NCBI RefSeq assembly: GCF_008974265.1
Contig: NZ_BKZW01000004.1
Location: forward strand, 310,001-374,000
From: Dictyobacter vulcani
Lineage (GTDB): Bacteria > Chloroflexota > Ktedonobacteria > Ktedonobacterales > Ktedonobacteraceae
DNA length: 64,000 bases
Reading direction: 5' to 3'
This document shows, piece by piece, positions 39,109 through 49,218 of the stretch (positions within the stretch are counted from its first letter, which is position 1; each line of letters starts with the position of its first letter). A model generated the notes under the pieces. The model did no database searches. It was not told where the DNA came from and worked only from the letters and a program-made list of their open reading frames with translations. Made by a program: the position numbers and the translations under genes.

Positions 39109-41207
39109 ATGTATACTGTTGAAGCGGGTCGGCCGCGTCCATTAGGTTCCACGCCAGACTCTGAGGGAGTGAATTTCTCGATTTTTTCTGAACATGCCAC
39201 CAATATCGAATTGCTCATTTTTGAGCATAGGGATGATACTATTCCTATACAGACGATCCTGCTGGACCAGATAAAGAATCGTACGTTTCATTTCTGGCAT
39301 GTCTATGTCCGTGGACTCAAGCGTGGAGCGTACTATGCGTATCGTGTCTTTGGTGCGGACCAGACCGAGCAGACGGGTGATCGTTTCAACTTTAACAAGG
39401 TGTTGATTGATCCGTATTGCCGGGGCATTACCACCGATTTATGGCGGCGTAGCGATGCGATTGGTCCTGAGGATAATGTGGCAACCGCCCTGCGTAGTAC
39501 CGTGATAGATATCTCGGATTATGATTGGGAGGGTGATCGCTGCTTGATGCGGCCGATGAGTGAGACGATCATTTATGAGCTACATGTTGGCGGCTTCACA
39601 CGCTCTACGTCCTCGGGAGTCAAACATCCAGGCAGTTTCGCGGCGCTGATCGAGAAGATACCGTATTTGCAGGAACTGGGTATCACGGCGGTCGAACTGA
39701 TGCCCGTCTTTGCCTTTGATCCCACGGGCGTCACGCGCACCAATCCTTTGACCGGCGAGCCCCTGACCAACTACTGGGGCTATGATCCGATCTGCCATTT
39801 CGCGCCCCATCCCGGCTATTGCGTCGATGTCGAGGGACGTCACCACATCGACGAGTTCCGCGACATGGTCAAGGCGCTGCATAAGGCGGGCATCGAGGTG
39901 ATCCTGGATGTCGTGTTTAACCATAGCGGTGAGGGCGACGACAACGAGCCGACCATCAGCTTCAAAGGCATCGACAATCGCATCTACTACTTCCTGGATC
40001 CGCAGGACAAGCGCACCTATCTGAATTATTCCGGGTGCGGCAATACCATTAACTGCAATCATCCATTGTCACCAAACTGATCACCGAATGCTTGATGTTC
40101 TGGGTGCAGGAGATGCATGTGGATGGCTTCCGCTTTGACGAGGGCTCGATCCTGACGCGTGGCATCGACGGCAAGCCGATGGACTATGCGCCTGTACTCT
40201 GGTGGATCGAACTGTCAGATATCCTGGCCGACACTAAAATCATCGCCGAGCCCTGGGATGCCGCTGGACTCTATCAGGTGGGCAATTTTCCCGGCTATCG
40301 CTGGGCGGTCTGGAATGGACAATATCGGGATACGATCCGTGGCTTTGTCAAAGGCGATGGTGGGATCATCGGGGCGGTGGCGTCGCGTATCGCGGGCAGC
40401 CAGGATATCTTCTATGAGGCCGGCCAGCGTCCGATCAACGGGATCAATTTTATTACCTGCCATGACGGCTTCACGCTCAACGACCTGGTCTCCTATAACG
40501 AGAAACACAACCTGGCCAATGGTGAAGATAATCGCGATGGACTCAACTATAACACGAGTTGGAACCATGGAGTCGAGGGCGAGACCACGGATCCCGCCAT
40601 TAACGCCCTGCGTGCGCGGCAGATCAAAAACTTCTACGCCATCCTGCTGCTCTCCCAGGGAGTACCGATGCTGCTGGCCGGAGACGAAGTGCGCCATACT
40701 CAGCAAGGCAACAACAACGCCTACTGCCAGGATAATCCACTGACCTGGTTTGACTGGAACCTGCTGGAAAGCCAGTCCGAGCTCTTCCACTTCGTCAAAG
40801 CCATGATCGCATTCCGCAAAGAGTATCCAGGTGTCCGGCGCGAGCGCTTCTTCACCGGCAGCACCGACCGTTCCGGTAAAGAAGACATCGAATGGCACGG
40901 TTGCCGCCTGCTCGAACCGGGCTGGAATGATCCCAACTCCCACGTACTCGCCTTCACCATCTGGTCCGGCGAGGCCAGCGCCGATGCCGACCTGCACGTC
41001 ATGCTCAATATGGACACCGCTGAGCTCGACTTTGAGATTCCCCAGCCCACCAGAGGTCGCTGCTGGAAAAAAGTCATCGACACCGCTCAGTCTGCCCCTG
41101 GAGACATCCAGATCCGCGAGCAGGCCCCGACCATCGGCGACAGCCACATCGGCCTGCCATCCCATAGCGTCATCGTCCTTGCCAGCGATCCCGCCGCGCA
41201 GGCATAA
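39109..41207 (+). CDS. glgX: Glycogen debranching enzyme, isoamylase type (one frameshift)
   Basis: GlgX/TreX hydrolyses alpha-1,6 branches of glycogen. A lost C at 40063 splits the gene; restored it has 699 residues, normal for the family. An N-terminal CBM48 (GRPRPLGSTPDSEGVNFSIF) precedes the GH13 barrel with ILDVVFNHSGEG, nucleophile Asp in VDGFRFDEGSIL, acid Glu in IIAEPWDAAG and transition-state Asp in ITCHDGFTLNDLVSYNEKHN. The ATG follows AGAAGGAAA. No other glycogen genes adjoin it. Confidence 0.9.
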
Positions 41208-41208
41208 A

Positions 41209-41257
41209 ACCAGGGTACAGTCTGGAACGACATTTGTGTTCCAGGCTGTACCCTGGT
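41209..41257 (+). terminator. Strong hairpin terminator after glgX
   Basis: ACCAGGGTACAGTCTGGAAC pairs with GTTCCAGGCTGTACCCTGGT over 20 bases with one mismatch; the loop is 9 bases. It begins at the stop codon. Confidence 0.8.
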
Positions 41258-41354
41258 TGGTGTGATTTGCGAATGTGAAGACCCAACTCCGGGAGCACCG
41301 GGACCCCAGAATATTTGTTGGCGAAGCAAGAAAGCACAAACCGTGGCGACAGCC

Positions 41355-41786
41355 ATGAAGGCCAATACGTTTCGTTTAAGCACTTTGGTGGTTGCAAAAG
41401 CTGTTGTGGAGAAAAGCAGCGGATCGTCCGTGGAGAGGGCGCCACACGCGGAGGCCGGCATGCGGCGTGATGGTGGAGCGAGGTGCTCAAAGCGCATCGC
41501 ATGCCTGTGGCGCCTCCACCGCGACGGATCCTGTGTCGTGATCCTCTTCGATAAGGATCCACGCGCTCTCCCACCACGTTGCTGCGCGAGCAGGCCACGG
41601 CACACACGATCCCTGGAGGCGCCACAGCACTGCGCGTCGTTCGTGCACGCTGGCCTGCGCAAACGCAGCAGTGCGGCCTCCGCGTGTGGCGCCCTCTCGA
41701 CGTACACCTTGCTTGCTGGTCACGTCGAACCATCTCTCAACATATCGCTAAGTGAAACGTATTAGCCATGAAGGCTGCCGTTACGG
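41355..41786 (-). repeat. Family A nested-palindrome element, copy A6
   Basis: The ends are GGCCAATACGTTTCGTTTAA and GCTAAGTGAAACGTATTAGCC, with outer CAGCCATGAAGGC and GCCATGAAGGCTG. An internal deletion removes GAAGGTACGGGAG-like bases near the centre (GATAAGGATCCACGCG). Its right end overlaps the end of the hemolysin III-like gene by a few bases. Confidence 0.85.
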
Positions 41787-42473
41787 GCGGGGAAAGGTGA
41801 GGGCCCAGATCCAGACGCAGGAGGCGAAGGCGACGCTACCGGCGATGACGAAGATGTGGAAGATTTCGTGGTAGCCGAAGACGCGTGGGAAAGGGTTGGG
41901 CCAGCGCGTGGCGTAGGCGATGGCTCCGATGGTGTAGAGGAGTCCACCCGCGATCATGGTGATGACGAAAGCCCAGGGTAGTACGGCCAGGAAGGCTGGC
42001 ATGGCCAGGATGGCGATCCAGCCCATCAGGATGTAGATGGAGGCACTGAACCATTTGGGCACGCGTAACGCATAGGGAAACAGGGCGAAGATGATGCCCG
42101 CAAATGCCAGGATCCAGATGGCGCTGAGCAGGGTGATGCGCACCCATCCGGACAGGATGTTGAAGCAGAGGGGCGTGTAGGTTCCAGCGATCAGCACAAA
42201 GATATTGGCATGATCCAGGGCACGCCAGATGCGGCGTCTGGCCGGTTCCCAGTGGGCAATATGGTAAATCGCGCTCACCGTATACATCTCGATCATGCTT
42301 AGTCCAAAGATCAGCAGCGAGATGAAGCGTGGTAGATCGGCGCGACTATACCAGCACATCATCAGCGTTAAACCTACAGCGGCCACGGCGGCGGCGGCAT
42401 GGAACCAGCCTCGTAATAGCGGCTTTATTTTTTGTTGGACTTTTTCAGTCACAGCTATATCTTGTTTATTCAC
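41781..42473 (-). CDS. Hemolysin III family (TrhA/PAQR-like) membrane protein
   Basis: This 230-residue protein has seven hydrophobic helices. The PAQR/YqfA metal motif is seen as SAIYHIAHWEP, then RALDHANIFVLIAGTYTPLC, and GYHEIFHIFVIAG with two His near the C-terminus, matching the Ser/His/Asp zinc site of the family. Members are linked to membrane-lipid fluidity rather than true hemolysis. The start appears to be GTG with a weak ribosome site. It stands alone between repeats A6 and C5. Confidence 0.85.
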   Translation of the reverse strand: MNKQDIAVTEKVQQKIKPLLRGWFHAAAAVAAVGLTLMMCWYSRADLPRFISLLIFGLSMIEMYTVSAIYHIAHWEPARRRIWRALDHANIFVLIAGTYTPLCFNILSGWVRITLLSAIWILAFAGIIFALFPYALRVPKWFSASIYILMGWIAILAMPAFLAVLPWAFVITMIAGGLLYTIGAIAYATRWPNPFPRVFGYHEIFHIFVIAGSVAFASCVWIWALTFPRP

Positions 42474-43213
42474 TGTTTTATTTCCACTCGCTAGTCATAT
42501 AAAAAAAGTCATGCCATTCAATCGTGTGAGCGAAGCTAGCCGCGAGTGAGCGGCGTTCACGATTGCTTTTTAAGAGCATGCTGAACGTTGTTCACATGAT
42601 TGAAAGGTAGCTTCTGCGAAGAGTAATTACATTATATAGGTATTTCTAAAAAAGTGCACTATTGCTAGCTAACAACCTCAGCATTTGGGTGAAGTGAGAG
42701 CCAGTGATTTCACGCTTCGTATGAAAAAAGGATATCACTATTAGTAACAATCCAGCGTCAAAATCCCATCCCGACGGAGCCACCCGCCTCAGCGCTTTGC
42801 ATGCCAGGAGCGCTCCAGTAGGCAATGACGCAAGCACGCGAAGCAAAGAACCAGTCAAGTCTTTTCGTGCTATGGCGTATCTACTTGAGACTATTTTTTT
42901 CTAAATTTCTAGAGATATTTGTATTTTTTATCGAAAAAGAACGCAAAAATAACTGACCAAAAAGTAATAAAAATCGTCGATCTGTGGAGATATTTGTTTT
43001 GTGAATAGATTGAATGTAAAATAGATCTGTTGGTTGATGTGATAATTATTTTCCTAAGGAAGGGAGCGCTAATTATATTGTTGTTAAAAAATAGAAGCAT
43101 AAAAACCTATTGGTTCAATTTATTGGCGTACCTTACGTTAACCAGGTAGTATGTAAAATGTATTGCCTCGTAACATCGTACGTACCGATTCATATGCAGA
43201 AAGCAGGTTCTCT
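42474..43213. other. Intergenic region with palindrome C5, no gene
   Basis: Copy C5 of family C lies at 42519-42565, 47 bases, starting CAATCGTGTGAGCGAAGCTA. Bases 42880-43110 are AT-rich. No credible gene is seen, although a promoter for the next small gene should lie here. Confidence 0.55.
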
Positions 43214-43594
43214 ATGTCTTTCTCTTCACGGCCTAACGAAGTTCCGCCACCACCACTGGAAAAAATTGGTGATCTGGTTTACTCGCCTGGAACTGACTTG
43301 CCATTTGGGAAACGAATACGGATTGGTTTATCAGAGCAGACGATTTATGAAAGCGCGGTCGAGGAAGGTTACCGCACCGGTATTCGTGCCCACCTTACAT
43401 TTCTTGAGGACCATGAATGCTTGAATCCTGTACCGTTAGATGATAATCAATTTACCATGATTATTGAGCATCTTGTGCCCACGACCCTGAATGCATTCGA
43501 GCAAGGACTCTGGCGCTCGCACTTCATCGCCGGCTGGATGGGCGTTTATCTGGGATTGATTAAGGACGAGGATGACATGGATCCCGACAAATAA
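43214..43594 (+). CDS. Unknown 126-residue protein
   Basis: No family is recognised. The ATG behind AGCAGG is preferred; an in-frame ATG 51 bases earlier would add an unlikely N-terminus. The protein opens with a Pro-rich segment (NEVPPPPLEKIGDLVY), continues with GKRIRIGLSEQTIYESAVEE and ends with a strongly acidic tail (KDEDDMDPDK). It looks soluble. Followed by a terminator-like hairpin at 43623. Confidence 0.5.
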   Translation: MSFSSRPNEVPPPPLEKIGDLVYSPGTDLPFGKRIRIGLSEQTIYESAVEEGYRTGIRAHLTFLEDHECLNPVPLDDNQFTMIIEHLVPTTLNAFEQGLWRSHFIAGWMGVYLGLIKDEDDMDPDK

Positions 43595-43622
43595 TGGATC
43601 CTGGTCCCGCACAATTTTTATA

Positions 43623-43659
43623 AACAGGCATGACCAAACCTACTGGTTGTGCCTGTTTT
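43623..43659 (+). terminator. Terminator after the 126-residue gene
   Basis: AACAGGCA and TGCCTGTT form the base of an interrupted stem (ACCAAACCTACTGGT at its top), followed by TTTTG. Confidence 0.65.
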
Positions 43660-43803
43660 GCGTTACGATACATGTAGGTAGTAGGATGGAAGATGGGGCA
43701 TATGACCCTTGGGTGGCGGGATTGGGTGTACATATAATCTAATATGTATTGGTGGTAATCAATCTTTGGGAGACCCTGAACAAGACGAATGGAGGGATTC
43801 ATT

Positions 43804-44973
43804 ATGGGTGGACGGCGGTTGCGGAAGCGGTGGGTGGTGGCGCGGACGCTGTTGCTGCTGTTATTTGTACTGGGATTTTGTGCTTCGGTTTTTCCGGGGG
43901 GACGTTCGCTGGTGCGTGCGGCATATATTCTGCCGGCGTTGATTGCGGCGACGCAGCCCGGTGCTCTGGTGGCCGGCGGTGAGCCAATCAAGCATAGTCA
44001 GTTGACGATCTCCGCGTCCAGCGGTCCGGTCTATCTGGATGTGTATGCGCCGGATAGTCCGGAGCCTGTGTTTGGACGTGCGCGCAGCGGGGTGCTGGTC
44101 GTGCCGGGGGTGGGGGATAATCGTCAGGTGCCGCAACTGGTCAATCTGCTGGAGGCTCTGGCGCGTACCGGAGTGGTGGTGATGAGTATGACGACTCCGA
44201 CCTTGATGGCCTATGATGTTTCGGTTCAGGATACCGATGCGACCGTGCTGGCGTTTGAGAAGCTTCAAAGCTTGCCAGGTATGCAGGGACGCCGTAGTGG
44301 CATGATTGCTTTTAGCGCCGGGGTGCCGCTGACCAGTTTCGCATCTGCTGATGCGCGGATTCGGGATCAGGTGGCCTATATGGCGGCCTTTGGTGGCTAT
44401 TTCGATACCAGGACTCTGTTGCAGACCTTTGGTCGCAGGAGCATTACTATCGATGGCAAGCGCGAGTCCTGGCTGCCGATTGACATACCCATAGAGGTCC
44501 TGACCAATATGACCACCAAAAACTTTTCCACCAGCGACCAAGACATGATCCGAACTGCTCTGGCTCCCAAAGCTCAGCCTCTGAGTGCGAGTGAACTGGC
44601 CACGATGTCGATTGGTGCTCAGGATGTCTATCATTTATTGAAAGGCGATACACCGACGCAAGTCGATAACGAGTTGCGTTCCCTGCCTCCTGACCTGGAG
44701 CAGTTGCTTGACGAGCTAGCGCCCAGGCGCGTCATCAAAGACATTCATGCACCGATCTTCTTGCTGCACGACCGCAACGATGCCTCGCTGCCTGTCACCG
44801 AGACTCGCGCCTTTGATATCGAACTGACGCGCCTGCAGCATAGCCATGAATATGTCGAGTTCCATATCTTTGACCATGTCGAGATGCGCTCAGGACTCAA
44901 TATTGGTCAGTTGATCGGTGATGGTACGCATCTCTTTAGTATCTTGAATGATTTGCTGTATGCGGCTTCATAA
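43804..44973 (+). CDS. Membrane-anchored alpha/beta-hydrolase-like protein
   Basis: The protein of 389 residues has an N-terminal membrane segment (VARTLLLLLFVLGFCASVF). The hydrolase core shows VLVVPGVGDNR, the nucleophile elbow GMIAFSAGVPL with Ser, FLLHDRNDASLPV with the acid Asp and a late His in IFDHVEMRSG. Sequence between these is not familiar, so ester versus peptide specificity is unknown. GGAGGG lies just before the chosen ATG; an ATG five codons upstream precedes that site. It forms an operon with the following small membrane protein, 18 bases apart. Confidence 0.7.
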   Translation: MGGRRLRKRWVVARTLLLLLFVLGFCASVFPGGRSLVRAAYILPALIAATQPGALVAGGEPIKHSQLTISASSGPVYLDVYAPDSPEPVFGRARSGVLVVPGVGDNRQVPQLVNLLEALARTGVVVMSMTTPTLMAYDVSVQDTDATVLAFEKLQSLPGMQGRRSGMIAFSAGVPLTSFASADARIRDQVAYMAAFGGYFDTRTLLQTFGRRSITIDGKRESWLPIDIPIEVLTNMTTKNFSTSDQDMIRTALAPKAQPLSASELATMSIGAQDVYHLLKGDTPTQVDNELRSLPPDLEQLLDELAPRRVIKDIHAPIFLLHDRNDASLPVTETRAFDIELTRLQHSHEYVEFHIFDHVEMRSGLNIGQLIGDGTHLFSILNDLLYAAS

Positions 44974-44991
44974 GAAAAGGACGTCACACCC

Positions 44992-45273
44992 GTGCTCATG
45001 CTTTCATCCCTCTGGCTTGTCATCGGCCTGGTTATCGGCCTCATCTGTCTGGCCGCCCACCTGCAACCTCAAGCGTGGTCCAGAGCGTCCTGGCCGTTTC
45101 TATTGATTATCAGTGGTGGGTCAGGGTATCTGGGAGGCTGGCTGGGTGTCTGGCTCTTCGGACGGCTCTTTGCACCCTTCGCCGCCCTCTGGATCGCCAT
45201 TCTGGCCAGCCTCCTGATCCCGCGTCTGCTGGTACTGCTGCGCCAGCAGACGTTGAGGAAAGCTACTGAGTGA
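44992..45273 (+). CDS. Small three-helix membrane protein
   Basis: The 93 residues are mostly hydrophobic, with three predicted helices (WLVIGLVIGLICLAAH; FLLIISGGSGYLGGWLGVWL; ALWIAILASLLIPRLLVLL). GTG at 44992 or ATG two codons later could start it; AAAGGA lies about ten bases upstream. It is cotranscribed with the hydrolase-like gene. Its end overlaps the convergent ABC-2 permease gene by 11 bases. Function unknown. Confidence 0.55.
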   Translation: MLMLSSLWLVIGLVIGLICLAAHLQPQAWSRASWPFLLIISGGSGYLGGWLGVWLFGRLFAPFAALWIAILASLLIPRLLVLLRQQTLRKATE

Positions 45274-46093
45274 GGTCCTGGCGCTGGAAGATGAACATGG
45301 CCAGCCCGAGGAAGATCAGGGTATAGAGCGCAATGCCAATCGCAGCCACGGTCGGCGAAGCCTGCGTTGACGCAAATGGGGACGGATTGGCGGTCTGCGT
45401 CGTGGTGTTTAACGTGTCGATGGATTGAGCCAGCCCGCTGGGCAGATAGGCGATGATGCGCGCCACAGTCTCATTGAACAGGCCACCAATCTGTGCAACC
45501 AGGGATTCAATCACCAGTGAATAGACCAGGCCGATGCTGATAGCTGCAGCCGTCGAACGCGTGAGCACGGCCAGCAAGAAGGTCAGACTGATATAGGGTA
45601 ATAATGTATAGAATGTGCGCAAATAGCTTAGCAGTATCTGTGCAACATCAAGATTTTCTGTATGCAACGTGCCCTGGATTGCGTATGAGCAAATGAGAGT
45701 CACCAGACTGGAAGTTACTAACGCGACCACTGTCATAAACAGGGCATTGCCGACCAGGATCAGCCATTTAGCTACCATCAACATTGGTCGTGGCAGGCCC
45801 TGGCTCAGCCACAACTGGATGGTGCGCCAGTTGAACTCGCGGGCCACCATCACGCTGACCAGTATGATCAGCAGGATTTTTCCCAGCGAGGACAGCCAGC
45901 CGAGTCCGAAATCTGGTCCCTGTGGCCAGGTGATGGTCAGGGCCGCGCCTCTGGTGGTTTCAGATATCCCCTGCACTATAAAGAGCAGGCCCACGATCAG
46001 TATGATTGCTACGACCAGAATGGCGATCTCGATCCAGAAGAAAGGACGTCGCACGCTTTTCTGATACTCCATACGCAAGATGTTATAGAACAT
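45263..46093 (-). CDS. ABC-2 type transporter permease
   Basis: A 276-residue permease with six hydrophobic segments, beginning MFYNILRMEYQKSVRRPFFW and ending with LGLAMFIFQRQDLTQ. The layout is that of the ABC-2/BcrB-like permeases. It is 68 bases downstream of its ATPase on the same strand. The pair probably exports a peptide or lipid; the divergent TetR gene may control it. Confidence 0.8.
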   Translation of the reverse strand: MFYNILRMEYQKSVRRPFFWIEIAILVVAIILIVGLLFIVQGISETTRGAALTITWPQGPDFGLGWLSSLGKILLIILVSVMVAREFNWRTIQLWLSQGLPRPMLMVAKWLILVGNALFMTVVALVTSSLVTLICSYAIQGTLHTENLDVAQILLSYLRTFYTLLPYISLTFLLAVLTRSTAAAISIGLVYSLVIESLVAQIGGLFNETVARIIAYLPSGLAQSIDTLNTTTQTANPSPFASTQASPTVAAIGIALYTLIFLGLAMFIFQRQDLTQ

Positions 46094-46161
46094 ATGCTAT
46101 TTTTTCTTTCTATACCCAATGTCACCAATGGATCAATAGATATCAATAATTGCAAGAAAAA

Positions 46162-47058
46162 CTATTTCGTTAAGGTCAGGAAGACGCTCTCCAGGTCTGG
46201 TTTTGTAATCGAAACCTCCTCTGGTATGGCATGTTCCTGAACCAACTTCTCGATGACCAGTGAGCTTGCCACGCCCTGGACATAGACAAATTGTTCCTTT
46301 GTCTCGATCGAATGGGCATTTTCCAGTTGTTCGAGAATCTTGACCGTGGCTGTAGTGTCATTGGTGTGGATAGATACAATTGGATCTGTTTTCAAGAGCT
46401 CCGCAATGGATCCCTGGGCGATCAGGTTGCCTTTTTGCACGACCGCCACGCGATCACAGATCTGCTCCACTTCATGCATCAAATGGCTACTGAGGAAGAT
46501 CGTCACGCCCTGTTCCGCCAGCGAGCGCAACAACTGCCGAATCTCCAGCATACCGGCAGGATCCATGCCATTGGTTGGCTCATCCAGGATCAACAGTTCG
46601 GGTTGATTGAGCAGTGCCAGCGCGATACCCAGGCGCTGTTTCATACCCAGCGAGAAGGTTTTGGCTTTGCGGTCCGCTACGGTATAGAGATCTACCAGCT
46701 TTAAGGTTTCATCGATGCGACTGGCGGGCAAATCCGGACGCATCGTGGCCATCATTTCCAGATTCTGGCGTGCGGTGAAAGGAAGCAACAGGGCCGGTGA
46801 GCCTACCATCATGCCCACGCGGCGCAACACATTATTCTGTTCAGGTGTGACCACCTCGTCAAATATCTTGATCTCGCCTGCGGTAGGACGCATCAAGCCC
46901 AGGATCATACTGATCGTGGTGGTTTTGCCGGAACCATTGGGTCCCAGGAAGCCAAAGATCTCTGCTCGCTTTACACTCAAAGAAACATCCTCGACGGCCT
47001 TAACCGCACCAAAATGTTTTTTCAGCTGATTCGTCTCTAAAACTATTTCAGTTTCCAT
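46162..47058 (-). CDS. ABC transporter ATP-binding protein (drug/bacitracin type)
   Basis: This 298-residue ATPase has Walker A GPNGSGKTTT near residue 40, signature FSLGMKQRLGIALALL, Walker B LLILDEPTNGMDPAG and switch His in FLSSHLMHEVEQ. The C-terminal 80 residues form the extra domain common in ABC-2 drug and bacitracin systems. It is the first gene of the ATPase-permease pair. The intergenic space to the divergent TetR gene (300 bases) should hold both promoters. Confidence 0.88.
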   Translation of the reverse strand: METEIVLETNQLKKHFGAVKAVEDVSLSVKRAEIFGFLGPNGSGKTTTISMILGLMRPTAGEIKIFDEVVTPEQNNVLRRVGMMVGSPALLLPFTARQNLEMMATMRPDLPASRIDETLKLVDLYTVADRKAKTFSLGMKQRLGIALALLNQPELLILDEPTNGMDPAGMLEIRQLLRSLAEQGVTIFLSSHLMHEVEQICDRVAVVQKGNLIAQGSIAELLKTDPIVSIHTNDTTATVKILEQLENAHSIETKEQFVYVQGVASSLVIEKLVQEHAIPEEVSITKPDLESVFLTLTK

Positions 47059-47317
47059 AAATCTTCTTTCTTTACCTCATACGAAAGTTGTGTAGAGAAT
47101 ATATTATCTGCCAGCGCATGGTTTTGCCGCGAATGTGCTCTCCCCATAATACGCGAGTCAGGCACAACTGGCAATAAGCTACAAAGCTATTTCTTCGCCA
47201 ACAGCATCTCAGACACGATCAAGGATTACCAAAAGTCAGGTTGGTCTGAGATCAGGTGGCGGCGGCCATGAGAAAAATTGGGGCGCTGGTAACGTTTATT
47301 GATTGCAGCATTTCTGT

Positions 47318-47323
47318 TACAAT
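47318..47323 (+). promoter_or_regulatory. Possible -10 box of the second TetR gene
   Basis: TACAAT lies 36 bases before the ATG. The -35 region at 17 bases (TTTATT) is weak. The remaining 47059-47310 holds no gene and no clear operator palindrome. Confidence 0.35.
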
Positions 47324-47358
47324 AGTAAGCAGATTGATGGAAACGAGGAAATGAGCTT

Positions 47359-47985
47359 ATGCGGCCAGAGAGCCGTTCCATGCGTGACAGTATTTTAGCG
47401 GCAGCAGTACAACTTTTTGCCCAATATGGCTATCATGCCGCCCCTTTACGCGACATCGCGCGCATCGCTGGTATTCAGGCGGCGAGTATTTATCATCATT
47501 ATCCCAGTAAGCAGGCCTTGCTGGTCGAGATCATGGAGACGCATATGCAGCGTCTGAATACCAGTCTGGAATATATTTTGAAGGAGACAGATGATCCTCT
47601 CCAACGCCTGCACGATGCCATCGCTAACCATATCCGTCTGCATACGACCTACAAAGCGGAATTTTTTATTATTGACACTGAGATGCGGGCCCTGGAAGAA
47701 GAGCACCGGCCCTATATCCTGGGCCTGCGTGACAAATATGAAGCCTTGCTCCAGGAACTGTTACTGGATGGCATGGAGCGCGATGTGTTTCGCCGCAGCG
47801 ATGTCAAGATCGCATCCTATGCCATGATCGCTATGTGTACCGAAGTTGCCACCTGGTTCCGCCCCGATGGCCGACTCAGTGTCCAGCAGGTAATCACCAT
47901 CTATCGCCAATTCATCACCGAAGGACTGCTACACACGCCAGAGGTCGTCGCGCACATGCCAGACGGGGCAGGCCACCTGCTTTAA
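47359..47985 (+). CDS. TetR-family regulator (divergent from ABC genes)
   Basis: The protein has 208 residues; the HTH reads LFAQYGYHAAPLRDIARIAG then IQAASIYHHYPSKQALL, typical of TetR/AcrR. The ligand domain includes the TetR_C_33-like EFFIIDTEMRALEEEHRPYI helix, known from the PaaR/KstR2-like group, but without a certain ligand. GAGGAAATGAGC precedes the ATG. The divergent arrangement suggests control of the ABC-2 exporter. Confidence 0.8.
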   Translation: MRPESRSMRDSILAAAVQLFAQYGYHAAPLRDIARIAGIQAASIYHHYPSKQALLVEIMETHMQRLNTSLEYILKETDDPLQRLHDAIANHIRLHTTYKAEFFIIDTEMRALEEEHRPYILGLRDKYEALLQELLLDGMERDVFRRSDVKIASYAMIAMCTEVATWFRPDGRLSVQQVITIYRQFITEGLLHTPEVVAHMPDGAGHLL

Positions 47986-48097
47986 GCGCATTACCGCATC
48001 GCTAAGGTACCAGGCAGAATAGCTGAACCGTACTAAAGTCCACATTGGCATACCCTGGACCAATGCTGTCCGTAGATTCTCAACAGGAGCCAAAAAG

Positions 48098-48122
48098 AAA
48101 CGCGAAGCTCACAGCTTCGTTT
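48098..48122 (+). terminator. Hairpin after the second TetR gene
   Basis: AAACGCGAAGCT and AGCTTCGTTT form a stem with a CAC loop and a two-base bulge, followed by T and A residues. It lies about 110 bases after the stop. Confidence 0.5.
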
Positions 48123-48160
48123 ATACTATATATATTGAAACAAGGGAGCGCCTTATTGCT

Positions 48161-49057
48161 ATGGGAAGTGAAAAGAAGTACCAGAGGAGATATGTAAAAC
48201 TTCTGGTCTCGATGGCTTTACTACTACTCGTACTCATAAGTAGTAGTGTCATTTTTGCTGAAAAAATCAGGGGAGATGGAGATGAGAATACGCACGTGAG
48301 AGCAACGGCAACCAGAGCGGTTACCAGTGTTGCCACCACGCCAGCAGTGACACCGTCTGCCACCGCCAGCAGCACCGTGACGGCCACCGCCACACCGACC
48401 ACCCTTTTTCATGAAGATTTCCTTGATAATCACAACGGCTGGGCGATCTCGAGTACCTCTGGCTATATCCGTGCTGTCTCAGACAACAAGCTCACACTGG
48501 CTGTCAGCGATCATAAAATCTTGATCGAGAACGTGCCCTCTGTCGGCCAGATCGGTGATTATGTGCTTAATTTCAGCTATGTACTGGATCAGGTCGACAA
48601 AAACGACAAGATGGGCATCTATCTACGCGGCGATAGCAATCTGGACCATGATTATCGCATCGATATTTTTGGGAATAACACCATTACCATCAACAAAGAA
48701 TATCTGGATGACAATAAGTTGCCGCAGAATGATGAGCTGAGCCGGATCAGCAAGATCCCGTCGATGAAACCCATTGGCCGTGAAAATCATATCCAGGTCG
48801 TAATGAACGGCCCTCGAATCACCGTCAAAGTCAATGGAGCCGAGATCGCGAGCACCGATGACTATGATTACACCAAAGGCCAGGTCGCGCTCTTTGTTAA
48901 CAACGGCCAGTCATCAGATCAGGCCATGGCCTCATTTCTCAGCATGGACGTCCAATCCATCGTTGATCCTCTGCCTGGCCTGACGCCTACACCTCCCAAC
49001 ACCGAGACTCCCACGGAAACGGCCACAGCCACGCCGTCCGCCACCCCTAAACCGTGA
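48161..49057 (+). CDS. Exported lectin-like protein with Thr-rich linkers
   Basis: A 298-residue protein with one N-terminal membrane helix (LVSMALLLLVLISSSVIFA), a Thr/Ala-rich linker, then a beta-rich domain starting FHEDFLDNHNGWAISSTSGY and including DKMGIYLRGDSNLDHDYRID and GRENHIQVVMNGPRITVKVN. The domain resembles the concanavalin-like DUF1080/laminin-G fold that binds or cleaves sugars. A second Thr/Pro-rich tail ends the protein. No catalytic residues can be named. Probably a cell-surface binding protein. Confidence 0.6.
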   Translation: MGSEKKYQRRYVKLLVSMALLLLVLISSSVIFAEKIRGDGDENTHVRATATRAVTSVATTPAVTPSATASSTVTATATPTTLFHEDFLDNHNGWAISSTSGYIRAVSDNKLTLAVSDHKILIENVPSVGQIGDYVLNFSYVLDQVDKNDKMGIYLRGDSNLDHDYRIDIFGNNTITINKEYLDDNKLPQNDELSRISKIPSMKPIGRENHIQVVMNGPRITVKVNGAEIASTDDYDYTKGQVALFVNNGQSSDQAMASFLSMDVQSIVDPLPGLTPTPPNTETPTETATATPSATPKP

Positions 49058-49069
49058 CGGCACCGTGTC

Positions 49070-49163
49070 CCGTAGGTTCGAGGCATGCCCTCGATTGCCT
49101 CGACCAATGATAATCTGGCCCCAAGGCGATCACGGCATGCCCTCGATTGCCCCGGCCAACGTC
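49070..49163 (+). repeat. REP units (GTAGGTTCGAGG variant)
   Basis: GTAGGTTCGAGGCATGCCCT then CGATTGCC, an imperfect palindrome, with a second half-unit GGCATGCCCTCGATTGCCCC at 49134. Confidence 0.6.
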
Positions 49164-49218
49164 AACGGCTTGCAAAACATGTGTGATGATGCATTGCGAG
49201 GTGATATAATTGCATCTG